This document shows positions 1 through 7,395 of a DNA stretch of 64,000 nucleotides, one piece after another; within the stretch, counting starts at the first letter, position 1; the number at the start of each line of letters is the position of its first letter. This stretch comes from Scatomorpha merdigallinarum (GTDB taxonomy: Bacteria; Bacillota; Clostridia; Oscillospirales; Oscillospiraceae). The stretch covers positions 14,411 to 78,410 of the forward strand of contig DVJA01000043.1 in assembly GCA_018710885.1 (NCBI GenBank). Reading direction: 5' to 3'. The translations under genes were made by a program, and so were the position numbers. Under the pieces are notes generated by a model that did no database searches, was not told the DNA's origin, and was given only the letters and a program-made list of their open reading frames with translations.

Positions 1-411
1 TTTTCATCTCTGGCCGAGCATATGGGCAAGTATATGGAGCACCCGGACCACGGTGGCAGCGAGGCCTTGCTCTCAGGATATTTTATGTTCCGCGAGAGCT
101 TCTTCATCGACCACCCCAACATGCAGACGGTATTCAAAGACGCCGTATTTAGGACACCTCCGCATCTTGCGGAGAGAGTTAAGCAGTTGCGCGCCCCGAT
201 GCGTGAGCGAAACCGCGAGCTGCTGAGATATATGCTCACGCAGACGCAGCTTCGCAGCGGTGTGAGCGAGAACGATGCGCGGCGTTGGTTCGACGCATTG
301 GAAGGCATGCTGCCGGAACTGTTGTCGCGGCTCTCTGAAGGCGGCGACACAAGGGCACAGGGCAAGTTCGTTCTGGACATGATGCTGTTTGGCATCTTGG
401 AAAAGCAATGA
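1..411 (+). CDS. TetR/AcrR-family regulator, C-terminal part (5' end outside window)
   Basis: The reading frame is open from base 1 and ends in TGA, giving about 136 residues with no DNA-binding helix-turn-helix. The all-helical sequence, with an arginine- and leucine-rich ligand-domain look and a C-terminal FVLDMMLFGILEKQ helix, resembles the inducer-binding half of TetR regulators. The helix-turn-helix would lie upstream of the window. Without it the family call is moderate and no ligand or target can be named. A strong hairpin follows 10 bases after the stop. Confidence 0.5.
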   Translation, partial: FSSLAEHMGKYMEHPDHGGSEALLSGYFMFRESFFIDHPNMQTVFKDAVFRTPPHLAERVKQLRAPMRERNRELLRYMLTQTQLRSGVSENDARRWFDALEGMLPELLSRLSEGGDTRAQGKFVLDMMLFGILEKQ

Positions 412-421
412 AATAGTGTGA

Positions 422-449
422 CAGCGGCCGGGCATTTGCCCGGCCGCTG
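422..449 (+). terminator. Rho-independent terminator
   Basis: A 12-bp perfect GC-rich stem (CAGCGGCCGGGC with its complement) closes a 4-nt loop and is followed by CTTTTTTA on the plus strand. It ends the TetR transcript and separates it from the convergent membrane-protein operon. Confidence 0.85.
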
Positions 450-454
450 CTTTT

Positions 455-1888
455 TTATCTAAACCTTATCACTATGTCTGTCCAGTCGTTGGTTTCGCGG
501 TTCTCCAGAGAGGATATGAGTTCATCGAGAGACGGCGTTGCCATCCCGGGGGCGCGGCTGCTCTCACGCAGCCTGTAGAGCGCGTCGAGGCTGTCGGGGC
601 CGAGCGAATGGAGGTATTGCGCGTCCACACTCTCGAGCCTGCCGTCCAGATAGGCGTCCACGTTGTAGTTTGAAACCAGGCTGCCCACATTCACAAAAGC
701 GAAGAGCGTCCAGAGGCACAGCACGCAGGCTGCCGCTTTCGGCCAAAACTTGAACCCGTCCCTGAGCGCCTTGACGGCGACGAGCGTGAGGCATACGCCT
801 ATTGCAACTATGGCCCACATGGCCATTACGCGCAGCACACTCAGACCGTAGGCAATGACATAGAGGTAGAGACGGTAGGCCGCAGAGACAAGCATGACAT
901 AGGCCAGCAGGACCAGCGCGCAAGTGAGAATACGTCCGGCAATGCCTTCGCGGCTGGCCCGCGAGCAGGCGAGCGCCGAGACGCACACGATGAACGCGAC
1001 GCGCACGAGGGCGTAAAAGCCGCTGCGTGCATACTCGGCCCAGCCGCCTGACATGGCCGCCGCACTCTCACCGGCGAAGAGGTACTTGAACTGTATCGCC
1101 GCAAAGAGCGCGCAGACCGCCGTCAGCAGCGCGAGCACGGTTATTAGCGCGCTCGTGGGCAGGGGATTCATCTTAACAAAGCCCTCTGTGCGTTTGGGTT
1201 CGTGCAGCAGAAAGTAAAACGCGGAGAAGAACATGAGCGTAAATAACAAGGTGGACGCCGCGTCCCACACCGCTTCTGCAACGTCAAGCTCAAAGATAGA
1301 GTCAAACAGGCCAGTGAAGATTGATTCAAACACCGCGTCGGCCTCTGACAGGCCGCTTATAACCAGCACCAGCAAAGGTACAGCGATCAGCGCTCCCAGT
1401 ACCACGCCGCCAATGTTCAGGCGCCGGCCGCCATCGCGTGAAGCCAAGGCCCGGAATGGCTTATCCCAATTTTTGAATATGCCGCCGAAAAAACTGCCGA
1501 GGCCTTCAAGCAGCGCTTTTGGTTCAGTTATGGCGTAAAAGCTATTTCCGGCCAGGGAGAGATAGCTGAGCACGCTCAACGCAGATATTATGAGAAAGCT
1601 GCCTATGCGAATGAGCGGGTCACTTTGAAAAGCGCAGGCCACGGCCAGCAGCAGCGCTATGACGGTGGTGAAAATGTTTGCGCGTGTCCACCGGGCGCGG
1701 CTGCCAAGTACAAGCAGTACGGCCGCCCAGGCCGCTAAAGTGAAAACGGCGGCGCCCAGCGCGGGCAGGCCATATGTCATCTTGTCCAGTGAGAACACCT
1801 CGCGCCAGAGCAGCGCGAGCGCAATTCCCAGCGCCAGCGTGAGCCAGTCGCGCGAGGAAAACCGGTTTGCAGATTTGGTTTCGTCCAT
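455..1888 (-). CDS. DUF4173/DUF4153-type polytopic membrane protein
   Basis: About 477 residues with a short charged N-terminus and roughly 11-12 hydrophobic segments. The C-terminal third (SAAYRLYLYVIAYGLSVLR, then YNVDAYLDGR and a leucine/aspartate-rich soluble tail) matches the pattern of DUF4173 proteins, whose function is unknown. I start at the ATG at 1888 because GAGGAG lies 7 nt upstream; an ATG at 1915 is open but has no ribosome site. It is the last gene of a leftward run of membrane proteins headed by a DUF2975/XRE pair, a grouping common in Clostridia, so a shared envelope role is likely but unproven. Confidence 0.75.
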   Translation of the reverse strand: MDETKSANRFSSRDWLTLALGIALALLWREVFSLDKMTYGLPALGAAVFTLAAWAAVLLVLGSRARWTRANIFTTVIALLLAVACAFQSDPLIRIGSFLIISALSVLSYLSLAGNSFYAITEPKALLEGLGSFFGGIFKNWDKPFRALASRDGGRRLNIGGVVLGALIAVPLLVLVISGLSEADAVFESIFTGLFDSIFELDVAEAVWDAASTLLFTLMFFSAFYFLLHEPKRTEGFVKMNPLPTSALITVLALLTAVCALFAAIQFKYLFAGESAAAMSGGWAEYARSGFYALVRVAFIVCVSALACSRASREGIAGRILTCALVLLAYVMLVSAAYRLYLYVIAYGLSVLRVMAMWAIVAIGVCLTLVAVKALRDGFKFWPKAAACVLCLWTLFAFVNVGSLVSNYNVDAYLDGRLESVDAQYLHSLGPDSLDALYRLRESSRAPGMATPSLDELISSLENRETNDWTDIVIRFR

Positions 1889-1953
1889 ATTATTCTCCTC
1901 ACAGGCCACCTTCAAAGGTGCACCTGACGTATATATTACTCATTCAAACCTTT

Positions 1954-2262
1954 TTAATAAAACAATACTGCCGGAAAACCGTTCTCAGGCATCAAAAAAG
2001 CAAAGCAGGTAAACGCCCCTAAACACAGAGTAACTGATAGAAGCGCTATTTTCCGTGCAAGCGGAGCTTGATACTTCTTTTGAAACAGCAATATATTCAG
2101 TACAAGCGAAACCGCAACGAGGGCAACATCCAAGATGAAATTCACCCACACAATGTACTTATCAGTTCCCAGACTGCCTAAAACCAAAAAACCAAGCATG
2201 AATATGCCGTAATTTATATAAATCCAGTACGTTATCCTTTTGGCTGACAGCTTATCTTTCAT
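1954..2262 (-). CDS. Small membrane protein, three or four predicted helices
   Basis: 102 residues starting MKDKLSAKRITYWIY. Three to four hydrophobic stretches (about residues 10-30, 38-58 and 70-92) make it an integral membrane protein. The start at 2262 is preceded by GAGGAGG at good spacing; longer in-frame starts read through the previous gene. It sits 10 nt after the frameshifted gene at 2273 and 65 nt before the DUF4173 gene, so it is probably co-transcribed. I recognise no family. Confidence 0.65.
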   Translation of the reverse strand: MKDKLSAKRITYWIYINYGIFMLGFLVLGSLGTDKYIVWVNFILDVALVAVSLVLNILLFQKKYQAPLARKIALLSVTLCLGAFTCFAFLMPENGFPAVLFY

Positions 2263-2272
2263 AAACGCCTCC

Positions 2273-2547
2273 TCACAGGCTGGCCTCATATGTGTACCAG
2301 CAGTCTTCAAGTTGGTTAGTTTCTCCGTAGTTGTCGCCGTCGCCTGTTCCCCAGACATGTATGTCCAGCACGCCTAAGATTTTTACGTCCGTCTCACCAA
2401 CGGCGAGCATGTCATGAGCAACTTCACGCGGTGGAGCCTGAATGCCATTTCCGGGCTGCGCATCCAGGATATGAGCGCAATAATAGCCGCCGCAGCCAGC
2501 AGCCAGAGCCACACGCGCTTGTAAATGGCCTTCTTTTCCACGGTCAT
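2273..2547 (-). pseudogene. Frameshifted small membrane-anchored protein
   Basis: Reading left from 2547, one frame encodes a short basic start and a hydrophobic anchor (KRVWLWLLAAAAIIALISW) and then hits TAA at 2383-2385. The next frame carries a coherent continuation (IQAPPREVAHDMLAVGETD, then a Trp/Asp/Tyr-rich tail ending YTYEASL) that stops at 2273 just before the next gene's ribosome site. The join lies near 2435-2455. Together they would make about 92 residues of the same plan as neighbours at 2557 and 2901: one N-terminal helix and a small outside domain. This looks like a single-base indel, real or a sequencing error. The start may be the GTG two codons downstream of the ATG, which sits better behind AGTAGG. 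Confidence 0.55.
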
Positions 2548-2556
2548 CCTACTGAA

Positions 2557-2892
2557 TCACTTCACAAACGGGATGTAAAAGCCCGCGTAGTCGTAGAGGT
2601 ATATGTCCTCGCCGCACCTGTAGAGCGGGCAGCCGGCGTATTTGGCGTCCAGGTTGGCGCCGTACATGTCCTCCCGAGGTGGAGACGCTGTGTGGTGCCG
2701 GACGCCTTGCAGCGTGCCGATGTCCTCACTGCCGGCGGGAAGGGCGCTTACGGGGCTGTCTACCATCGTGTACACCTCGCCGTCCACACATATCTGCGGC
2801 TTCCCATACGGGAAGTTCTCACCGATGAAGGCCGAGGCCGCGACGAGAAGCAGAATTAACTCAACTGCGAGCAGCTTCTTTACACAGTTCAT
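2557..2892 (-). CDS. Single-pass membrane protein with small extracellular domain
   Basis: 111 residues: a signal-anchor at about residues 4-22 (KKLLAVELILLLVAASAFI), then an outside domain with four cysteines' worth of chemistry hinted by three Cys residues and a CVDGEVYTMVDS strand-like segment. No lipobox is present. The ATG at 2892 follows GAGGTGGGCG. It lies between two proteins of similar design in one operon. No known family was recognised. Confidence 0.6.
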   Translation of the reverse strand: MNCVKKLLAVELILLLVAASAFIGENFPYGKPQICVDGEVYTMVDSPVSALPAGSEDIGTLQGVRHHTASPPREDMYGANLDAKYAGCPLYRCGEDIYLYDYAGFYIPFVK

Positions 2893-2900
2893 CGCCCACC

Positions 2901-3359
2901 TCACATAATCCACTCGGCGAGATAGAGAGTCCTGCCGTCCCAGACTATATATAACTTGCTGCGCGCATCGTCCGGGTCGGTCACCGTGCGGCACATGCAG
3001 TCTGCGCCGAAGTCAGGGCGGTACTCAACGGGGACGCCGAGTTCACCGGCCACGTCCTCGAACCCGGATATGAGCGCCGGGTTCGCGCCGGAAGTCAACG
3101 TTGCGTCTAAATCTTCGCCGCCGGCGTACTCGAGCGCGAGATAGCGGCAGCCGTCTCCCTGAATCCCGCCGGTGCCGTCTGCGGAGTAGAGCTCCGTGAG
3201 GCCGCAGGGCACAGTGACGCCCCAGTTGGTCTCATACAGGCCGGCGCCGGAGCTGCGGAGCGACAGGAAGAGAAGAGTGCAGCCCGCAATTATAACGAAC
3301 AAAAGCGGTGTGGCGACGATGATGGCAAACACCGTGAACAGAGTTTTAGCACTGCCCAT
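2901..3359 (-). CDS. Single-pass membrane protein, unknown function
   Basis: 152 residues. Residues about 7-33 form one hydrophobic helix with a cysteine (FVIIAGCTLLFLSL); the rest is a soluble, acidic domain with paired cysteines (ADCMCRTV) that may hold a disulfide. Its first 14 bases overlap the end of the XRE regulator gene, so the two are translationally coupled. No homologous family is recognised; context suggests it belongs to the same envelope-related operon. Confidence 0.6.
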   Translation of the reverse strand: MGSAKTLFTVFAIIVATPLLFVIIAGCTLLFLSLRSSGAGLYETNWGVTVPCGLTELYSADGTGGIQGDGCRYLALEYAGGEDLDATLTSGANPALISGFEDVAGELGVPVEYRPDFGADCMCRTVTDPDDARSKLYIVWDGRTLYLAEWIM

Positions 3360-3558
3360 CGCTCACGTACTCCAATATGTCGCCCGGCTGGCAGTCGAGG
3401 GTGCGGCAAAGCGCGTCGAGGGTGGTGAAGCGTATGGCCTTCGCCTTGCCTGTTTTGAGCACCGAGAGGTTGGCCATCGTGATGCCCACGCGCTCGGAGA
3501 GCTCCGTGAGGCTCATCTTGCGCTTGGCGAGCATGACGTCGAGGTTAATCCTTATCAT
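3346..3558 (-). CDS. XRE-family regulator, YozG-like
   Basis: 70 residues that are almost entirely one helix-turn-helix: MSLTELSERVGITMANLSVLK followed by the FTTLDALCRTLDCQPGDILEY helix pair. This is the small YozG/YoaS-partner type of Cro/CI regulator that is regularly encoded next to DUF2975 membrane proteins. The ATG follows GAGGTGGCGGT. It lies 9 nt after the DUF2975 gene and overlaps the next gene, so it probably regulates its own operon. Confidence 0.85.
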   Translation of the reverse strand: MIRINLDVMLAKRKMSLTELSERVGITMANLSVLKTGKAKAIRFTTLDALCRTLDCQPGDILEYVSDGQC

Positions 3559-3567
3559 ACCGCCACC

Positions 3568-4047
3568 TCAGACCGTCAGGTCATTCTCGCTCTGCATGTC
3601 CGCGGCCTTGCGCGTGAGGTGCGAGAGCGCGGCGCAGCAGACGGCGATGGCTGTGCCGAGGGAGCAGATGACAACTCCCGCAATCACCAGCGAGAAGTGC
3701 AGCAGGTTCATAAACCCCAATATGCAGCCCGCGATGAGATAGAGGATTACATCTATCAGCGCCAGGTTGCTGCATATGCGCAGCCGGTTGGCGTTTTCAT
3801 TGCAGAAGCTGTTGTCCCGGCCAATCTCCACGGCAATCTTCCACACCAGTGCTAGGAAAACCAGAACCAGTATCGCCGTCACCCAGAAGAAAATGAGGCA
3901 GGGCAGGTACATGTACTCCAGCTCTGGATAATGTTCAATTGCGCGCTGTCCCAGCTTGGGGACCAGAACAAGCGCCATAAAGAGAATAAACGCAGCGCCG
4001 ACGCCAAGCACCACGCGCAGCCAGATTGAAAGTTCCTTTTGTTTCAC
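3568..4047 (-). CDS. DUF2975 membrane protein
   Basis: 159 residues with four hydrophobic helices (about 10-30, 48-72, 95-117 and 122-145) and a soluble C-terminal tail. The arrangement VWKIAVEIGRDNSFCNENANRL between helices 2 and 3 is the hallmark of DUF2975 proteins, which are nearly always paired with a small XRE regulator, as here. It is the first gene of the leftward operon and has a recognisable promoter upstream. The function of the family is not established; a membrane-signal sensor that acts with the XRE protein is a reasonable guess. Confidence 0.8.
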   Translation of the reverse strand: MKQKELSIWLRVVLGVGAAFILFMALVLVPKLGQRAIEHYPELEYMYLPCLIFFWVTAILVLVFLALVWKIAVEIGRDNSFCNENANRLRICSNLALIDVILYLIAGCILGFMNLLHFSLVIAGVVICSLGTAIAVCCAALSHLTRKAADMQSENDLTV

Positions 4048-4071
4048 TGGAAAACACCGCCTTTCGAGCTG

Positions 4072-4100
4072 AGTATAACACGGTCAATCTCGAATTGCAA
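4072..4100 (-). promoter_or_regulatory. Probable sigma-A promoter of the DUF2975/XRE operon
   Basis: Read leftward: TTGCAA, a 17-nt spacer, then TATACT, about 25 nt before the DUF2975 start. The flanking AT-rich stretch at 4100-4150 has overlapping A/T inverted repeats that could hold the XRE protein's operator. Confidence 0.65.
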
Positions 4101-4161
4101 GAATTATTTATCGAAAAACAATAAATTATTCTCGAATATCAAAATACGCAAAAAATGCGCA

Positions 4162-4187
4162 CGCACTTCGGCATTCGACGAAGTGCG
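4162..4187. other. 9-bp inverted repeat upstream of the spoIIA operon
   Basis: CGCACTTCG and its exact complement CGAAGTGCG surround an 8-nt centre, 53 nt before spoIIAA. On the minus strand it is followed by GCATTTTTTGCG, so it could stop leftward transcription; on the plus strand there is no T run. It may equally be a regulator site. I could not identify a clear sigma-H promoter for the operon. Confidence 0.4.
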
Positions 4188-4239
4188 CGCGCCGCTGCGC
4201 GTAAAATAGCTTTGACAGCTAGAATAAGGAGGGCTGCAC

Positions 4240-4560
4240 ATGAAGGTAACGGCGAACTACTCGGCTGGGAGGCTGACCATACATCTGTCGGGCGAACTCG
4301 ACCACCACAGCGCGCGCGAGGGGCTGGGCGAAATTGACCAGTTGCTCGATGAATACATGCCGCGCGACGCGGTGCTGGACATGTCCGGGCTCACGTTTAT
4401 GGACTCGGCTGGCCTGGCGCTCATACTCAAAACCGAGCGCAGAATGCGGCGCAGCGGGGGGCGCGCGGCCATAGCCAATCCGGCCCGGCAGCCGTCCCGG
4501 GTGCTGGAGGCATCGGGCATAGAGCGGAAGATACCTGTAATAGGAGGGAGCAGAACATGA
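4240..4560 (+). CDS. spoIIAA: Anti-sigma F factor antagonist SpoIIAA
   Basis: 106 residues forming one STAS domain. In the forespore SpoIIAA binds SpoIIAB and releases sigma F; SpoIIAB inactivates it by phosphorylating a serine. That serine is visible in DMSGLTFMDSAGLALI near residue 58. Length and start fit the family, and AAGGAGGG lies before the ATG. It overlaps spoIIAB by 4 nt and leads the conserved spoIIAA-spoIIAB-sigF operon, which marks the organism as an endospore former. Confidence 0.95.
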   Translation: MKVTANYSAGRLTIHLSGELDHHSAREGLGEIDQLLDEYMPRDAVLDMSGLTFMDSAGLALILKTERRMRRSGGRAAIANPARQPSRVLEASGIERKIPVIGGSRT

Positions 4561-4994
4561 CTGCGGACAACTACATAAAACTCGACTTTCCCAGCCGGAG
4601 CGTGAACGAGGGATTCGCAAGGGCCGCTGCGGCGGCCTTCGCCGCGCAGCTCGACCCGACGATGGAGGAGTTGGGCGACATCAAGACCGCCGTAAGCGAA
4701 GCGGTGACAAACTGCATCGTACACGCCTATCCGGATACGCTGGGGAAGATAACCATGCGGCTGCGCATAATAGGCGGCGACACCCTGGAGATTTCGGTGA
4801 AGGACACCGGTCGGGGCATAGAGGACGTGGCGCAGGCACGCGAGCCGCTCTTTACGACCGGAGGCGAGGAGCGCAGCGGCATGGGTTTCACCATTATGGA
4901 GAGCTTCATGGACAAGCTCACGGTGCGTTCCAAGCCGGGACGCGGCACCACCGTTACGATGCGCCGCACAATTGAGCGGCGGCCGAGACGATGA
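4557..4994 (+). CDS. spoIIAB: Anti-sigma F factor SpoIIAB (serine kinase)
   Basis: 145 residues of the GHKL ATPase fold. The N box is AVSEAVTNCIVHAYP, the G1 box VKDTGRGI and the G2 box GMGFTIMESFMD, all intact, so ATP binding and SpoIIAA phosphorylation should work. SpoIIAB holds sigma F inactive before septation. It overlaps both neighbours by 4 nt (ATGA junctions), as expected for strict stoichiometry in this operon. Confidence 0.95.
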   Translation: MTADNYIKLDFPSRSVNEGFARAAAAAFAAQLDPTMEELGDIKTAVSEAVTNCIVHAYPDTLGKITMRLRIIGGDTLEISVKDTGRGIEDVAQAREPLFTTGGEERSGMGFTIMESFMDKLTVRSKPGRGTTVTMRRTIERRPRR

Positions 4995-5701
4995 CCGATG
5001 AGACCATAAGCTGCCTGCGCTCGGCTAGGGATGGCGACAGGGAAGCGGCCGAGCGCCTGGTGGAAGATAACTCCGGGCTCATATGGAGCGTGGCGCGGCG
5101 CTTTTTCGGCCGCGGCGTGGACTCGGACGACCTCTACCAGCTCGGCTGCGTGGGCTTCCTCAAGGCCATTGCGGGCTATGACGAGAGCTACGGCACGCAG
5201 TTTTCCACTTACGCCGTGCCCAAGATCTCGGGGGAGATACGCCGCTTTTTGCGCGACGACGGGCTCGTGAAGGTCTCGCGCGGGCTCAAGGAGCGCTCTG
5301 CGGCCATACGCTCGGCGCGGCTCGCGCTTGAGCAGCGCCTGGGTAGGGAACCAACGCTCAGCGAGCTCGCGCACGAGACAGGGCTCACCTGCGAGGACAT
5401 AGCCGTGGCAGAGACCGCCGCGAGCCCCGCAGAGAGCTTGCAGCGCGAGACTGGCGAGGACGGTTTTACGCTAGAACAGCTCCTTGGCGACGACTCGCAG
5501 GAGGAGCAGCTTTTGGAGCGCGTGTCGCTGCGCGAGGCGATAGACCAGCTCCCGGAGCGGGAGCGGCAAGTCATAGCGCTCAGATACTTCCACGACATGA
5601 CGCAGGAGCGCGCCGCAAGAGTTCTGGGGGTGTCGCAGGTGCAGGTGTCACGGCTTGAGCGCAAGGCCGTGGCCAAACTGCGCGAACTCTTGAGCGGATA
5701 A
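4991..5701 (+). CDS. sigF: RNA polymerase sigma-F factor
   Basis: 236 residues of a sigma-70 group 3 factor. Region 2 is visible as DDLYQLGCVGFLKAIAGYDESYG and the FSTYAVPKISGEIRRFLRDD segment; region 3 has the LSELAHETGL helix; region 4 ends with LPERERQVIALRYFHDMTQ and the recognition helix SQVQVSRLERKAVAKL. It is the first forespore-specific sigma factor. Operon position after spoIIAB separates it from sigma G. A 9-bp hairpin follows the stop. Confidence 0.95.
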   Translation: MTDETISCLRSARDGDREAAERLVEDNSGLIWSVARRFFGRGVDSDDLYQLGCVGFLKAIAGYDESYGTQFSTYAVPKISGEIRRFLRDDGLVKVSRGLKERSAAIRSARLALEQRLGREPTLSELAHETGLTCEDIAVAETAASPAESLQRETGEDGFTLEQLLGDDSQEEQLLERVSLREAIDQLPERERQVIALRYFHDMTQERAARVLGVSQVQVSRLERKAVAKLRELLSG

Positions 5702-5704
5702 AGC

Positions 5705-5727
5705 GGGGGACCCTTTGCGGGTCCCCC
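5705..5727 (+). terminator. Terminator after sigF
   Basis: GGGGGACCC and GGGTCCCCC pair perfectly around TTTGC, 4 nt after the sigF stop. The downstream T content is modest (GTGCTTTGCATTATTGTTTT), so efficiency may be partial. Confidence 0.75.
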
Positions 5728-5754
5728 GTGCTTTGCATTATTGTTTTGACCGAC

Positions 5755-5973
5755 CTATCTTAGCATTTCGCGCCTGTCGGTGCGGCCGAGGATGTAGTCC
5801 ACGCTGACGCCGTAGAAATCGGCGAGGGCGCAGAGTACGCCGGGCGGCACCATGCGCTCACCCGTCTCGTAGTATGCGTAAGTGCGTTGCGGGACGTTTA
5901 TCGCTTCTCCGACCTGCTTCTGCGTCAAATCTGCATCCTCACGCAAGTCGCGTATACGTCTATAAACCGGCAT
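5755..5973 (-). CDS. XRE-family transcriptional regulator
   Basis: 72 residues consisting of one Cro/CI helix-turn-helix: LTQKQVGEAINVPQRTYAYYE followed by the MVPPGVLCALADFYGVSVDYILGRTD dimer helix. The ATG at 5973 is preferred; the longer upstream start would run into the operator DNA. It is divergent from a 44-residue gene, and the DNA between has two palindromes built on TTGTTC, the pattern of a repressor switching a divergent promoter pair. Confidence 0.85.
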   Translation of the reverse strand: MPVYRRIRDLREDADLTQKQVGEAINVPQRTYAYYETGERMVPPGVLCALADFYGVSVDYILGRTDRREMLR

Positions 5974-5999
5974 TGAAATCACCAAAAACAGTATAGAAG

Positions 6000-6039
6000 G
6001 AACAATTTGTTCTATTGACAAATAGAATGTTTTGTTCTA
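6000..6039. promoter_or_regulatory. Promoter and repeated operator between the XRE gene and the 44-residue gene
   Basis: GAACAA-T-TTGTTC (6000-6012) is a perfect palindrome; a second inverted pair TAGAA/TTCTA spans 6023-6039, and TTTGTTCTA occurs twice as a direct repeat. They flank a plus-strand promoter TTGACA (6015-6020), 17 nt, TAGACT (6038-6043). A protein bound here would cover the plus-strand promoter, as expected for autoregulation by the neighbouring XRE protein. Confidence 0.65.
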
Positions 6040-6063
6040 GACTGCCCGTAATGAGGTGATACT

Positions 6064-6198
6064 ATGCCTGACTACAGAGAGATGTATTTGCACCTGATGC
6101 GAGAGACGGAGAAGGCGATAAATCTACTGATTGAGGCTCAGCGCGAGTGCGAGCGGCAGTATGTTGAGCCTGAGGATGAAAACTCCAAAGAGCCGTGA
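6064..6198 (+). CDS. 44-residue conserved-looking small protein
   Basis: A short gene starting MPDYREMYLHLMRETEKAI and ending in an acidic, proline-containing tail, with a near-ideal GAGGTG ribosome site 5 nt before ATG. It is predicted to be one amphipathic helix or a short coiled coil. Small proteins with this start are familiar in Clostridia beside XRE repressors, but I know of no assigned function. It is divergent from the XRE gene, and its stop codon lies inside the following hairpin. Confidence 0.7.
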   Translation: MPDYREMYLHLMRETEKAINLLIEAQRECERQYVEPEDENSKEP

Positions 6199-6209
6199 TT
6201 ACGGCTCTT
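6188..6209 (+). terminator. Hairpin overlapping the end of the 44-residue gene
   Basis: AAGAGCCGT pairs exactly with ACGGCTCTT around GATT; the TGA stop is in the stem-loop. ACTTTTGGGTTTCTTT follows after 8 nt, so it is a probable terminator. Confidence 0.65.
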
Positions 6210-6310
6210 CGGAGTACTTTTGGGTTTCTTTATCGCGTATGGCACGAGTTTCAGTTCGCTGGGCAGCGATATTCCACATATTCTCCCTCGGGAGCTGCTA
6301 AGTTCACGGC

Positions 6311-6652
6311 CTAGGGATGTATTGAAGCGAGCAAGCCTATGGCGAGCATTCACGCCAGCCCTATTGCAAACAGAATCCAGCCTGCGAGTTTCCACCACGG
6401 GACGCGGCGCGGCTCGGAGCGCGGCGGCCTGGCGTTGGTCTCGGCCTCGCGGCCTTCATCCTCTCAGAGCAGGTAGTCAGCGGTGACGCCGAAGAGCTTT
6501 GCAAGTGCGACTACGTTTTTCGTGTCCGGCAGTGCGGCGTTGGCCTCCCACTTGCTGAGGGCTTGCCGGGTGACGCCTATTTTCTCTGCCAATTCTTCTT
6601 GGGTCCAGTTCCAGGCGCGTCGGAGATTAAGGAGCTTTTCACCGAAGGTCAT
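6311..6652 (-). pseudogene. XRE regulator with membrane tail, interrupted by two in-frame TGA codons
   Basis: From the ATG at 6652 there is an intact 62-residue helix-turn-helix protein (LTQEELAEKIGVTRQALSKWE type) ending DYLL then TGA at 6464-6466. The same frame continues with a typical charged linker (EDEGREAETNARPPRSE), a hydrophobic helix (WWKLAGWILFAIGLA), a second TGA at 6350-6352, a few more hydrophobic residues (MLAIGLLASIHP) and TAG at 6311. Family members usually have just this tail, so the coding sequence probably lost it by nonsense mutation (CGA or GGA to TGA). The 62-residue form may still bind DNA. TGA is a normal stop elsewhere in the window, which argues against recoding. 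Confidence 0.65.
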
Positions 6653-6851
6653 GTGTGTCCCTCCTTCTGAGCCCAGAATAGCACAATGGGGAGGGGTGCG
6701 TCCAGAAATTCGGCGTGGAAATTGCGCAACTGGAGTTTACATCGCTGCATGTGGCCTGGACAGAAGCCCTACTGACGCCATACCGGCGCGCAGGGAAGGG
6801 AAACATGAGCGCGAGCGCAGGAACAGCCGGCAGGCTTCGGACATGAGAAAA

Positions 6852-6868
6852 CCCCGCCGTAGGCGGGG
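6852..6868. terminator. Bidirectional terminator
   Basis: CCCCGCC-GTA-GGCGGGG with CTTTTTTA on the plus side and an A run giving GGGGTTTT on the minus side. It ends the leftward gene at 6874. The 200 bases to its left, up to the XRE start at 6652, hold no gene that I can support. Confidence 0.75.
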
Positions 6869-6873
6869 CTTTT

Positions 6874-7284
6874 TTATTCGCCTATTACGTAGCCAATATT
6901 GCCGGCGTGATAAATTTCAACAGTTATTTTGCGGTATTCGCCGTCTATGTTGGCGCGGCCGCGCAGACGGATGCGGTTTACACCGAACTGCTCAGTCATG
7001 ACGTCAAACCGCAGGTCGGGACAGCGCTTTAGCAGCTCTGAGAGGTTGACCCTCTTGCCTGAGAACGAGCCGTCCGCTTCCTTGGAGGTGGTTATGTCCA
7101 CGCAGGAGTCGAACCAGTCCACGGAGCGAATCTCGATACGCCAGCTGTCATTCGCGCTGAACTGAGAGTTGTCAGACACTCCGTACTCGGTGACGAGAGT
7201 TAACTGGTCGCCATCCACGACAAAGCGTACGGGCAGGTCGTGAAGGCTGTAGGGAGGCGGGTTGAATCTGTATTCGGTTCTCAT
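6874..7284 (-). CDS. Hypothetical soluble protein
   Basis: 136 residues from the ATG at 7284, which follows GGAGAAGG at good spacing. The sequence is mixed charged/beta-like with no signal peptide or membrane helix (VRFVVDGDQLTLVTEYG, then WRIEIRSVDWFDSCVDI, then VEIYHAGNIGYVIGE). It stands alone between a bidirectional terminator and the thioesterase gene. I recognise no family and give no function. Confidence 0.6.
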   Translation of the reverse strand: MRTEYRFNPPPYSLHDLPVRFVVDGDQLTLVTEYGVSDNSQFSANDSWRIEIRSVDWFDSCVDITTSKEADGSFSGKRVNLSELLKRCPDLRFDVMTEQFGVNRIRLRGRANIDGEYRKITVEIYHAGNIGYVIGE

Positions 7285-7395
7285 AGTTTCCTTCTCCTTT
7301 TTATCGTTCAACAGCGTACATGAGGCACAGGCTCCGTTTCCCCTGTATTTTCTGCGCCGGATTCTGACGCTGCAACTTATGTGTTGGGGATCGCG

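Noticed and set aside
6220..6486. Plus-strand open frame of 88 codons
   Set aside because: It is opposite to the tail of the interrupted XRE gene, lacks a ribosome site and has a random-looking composition.
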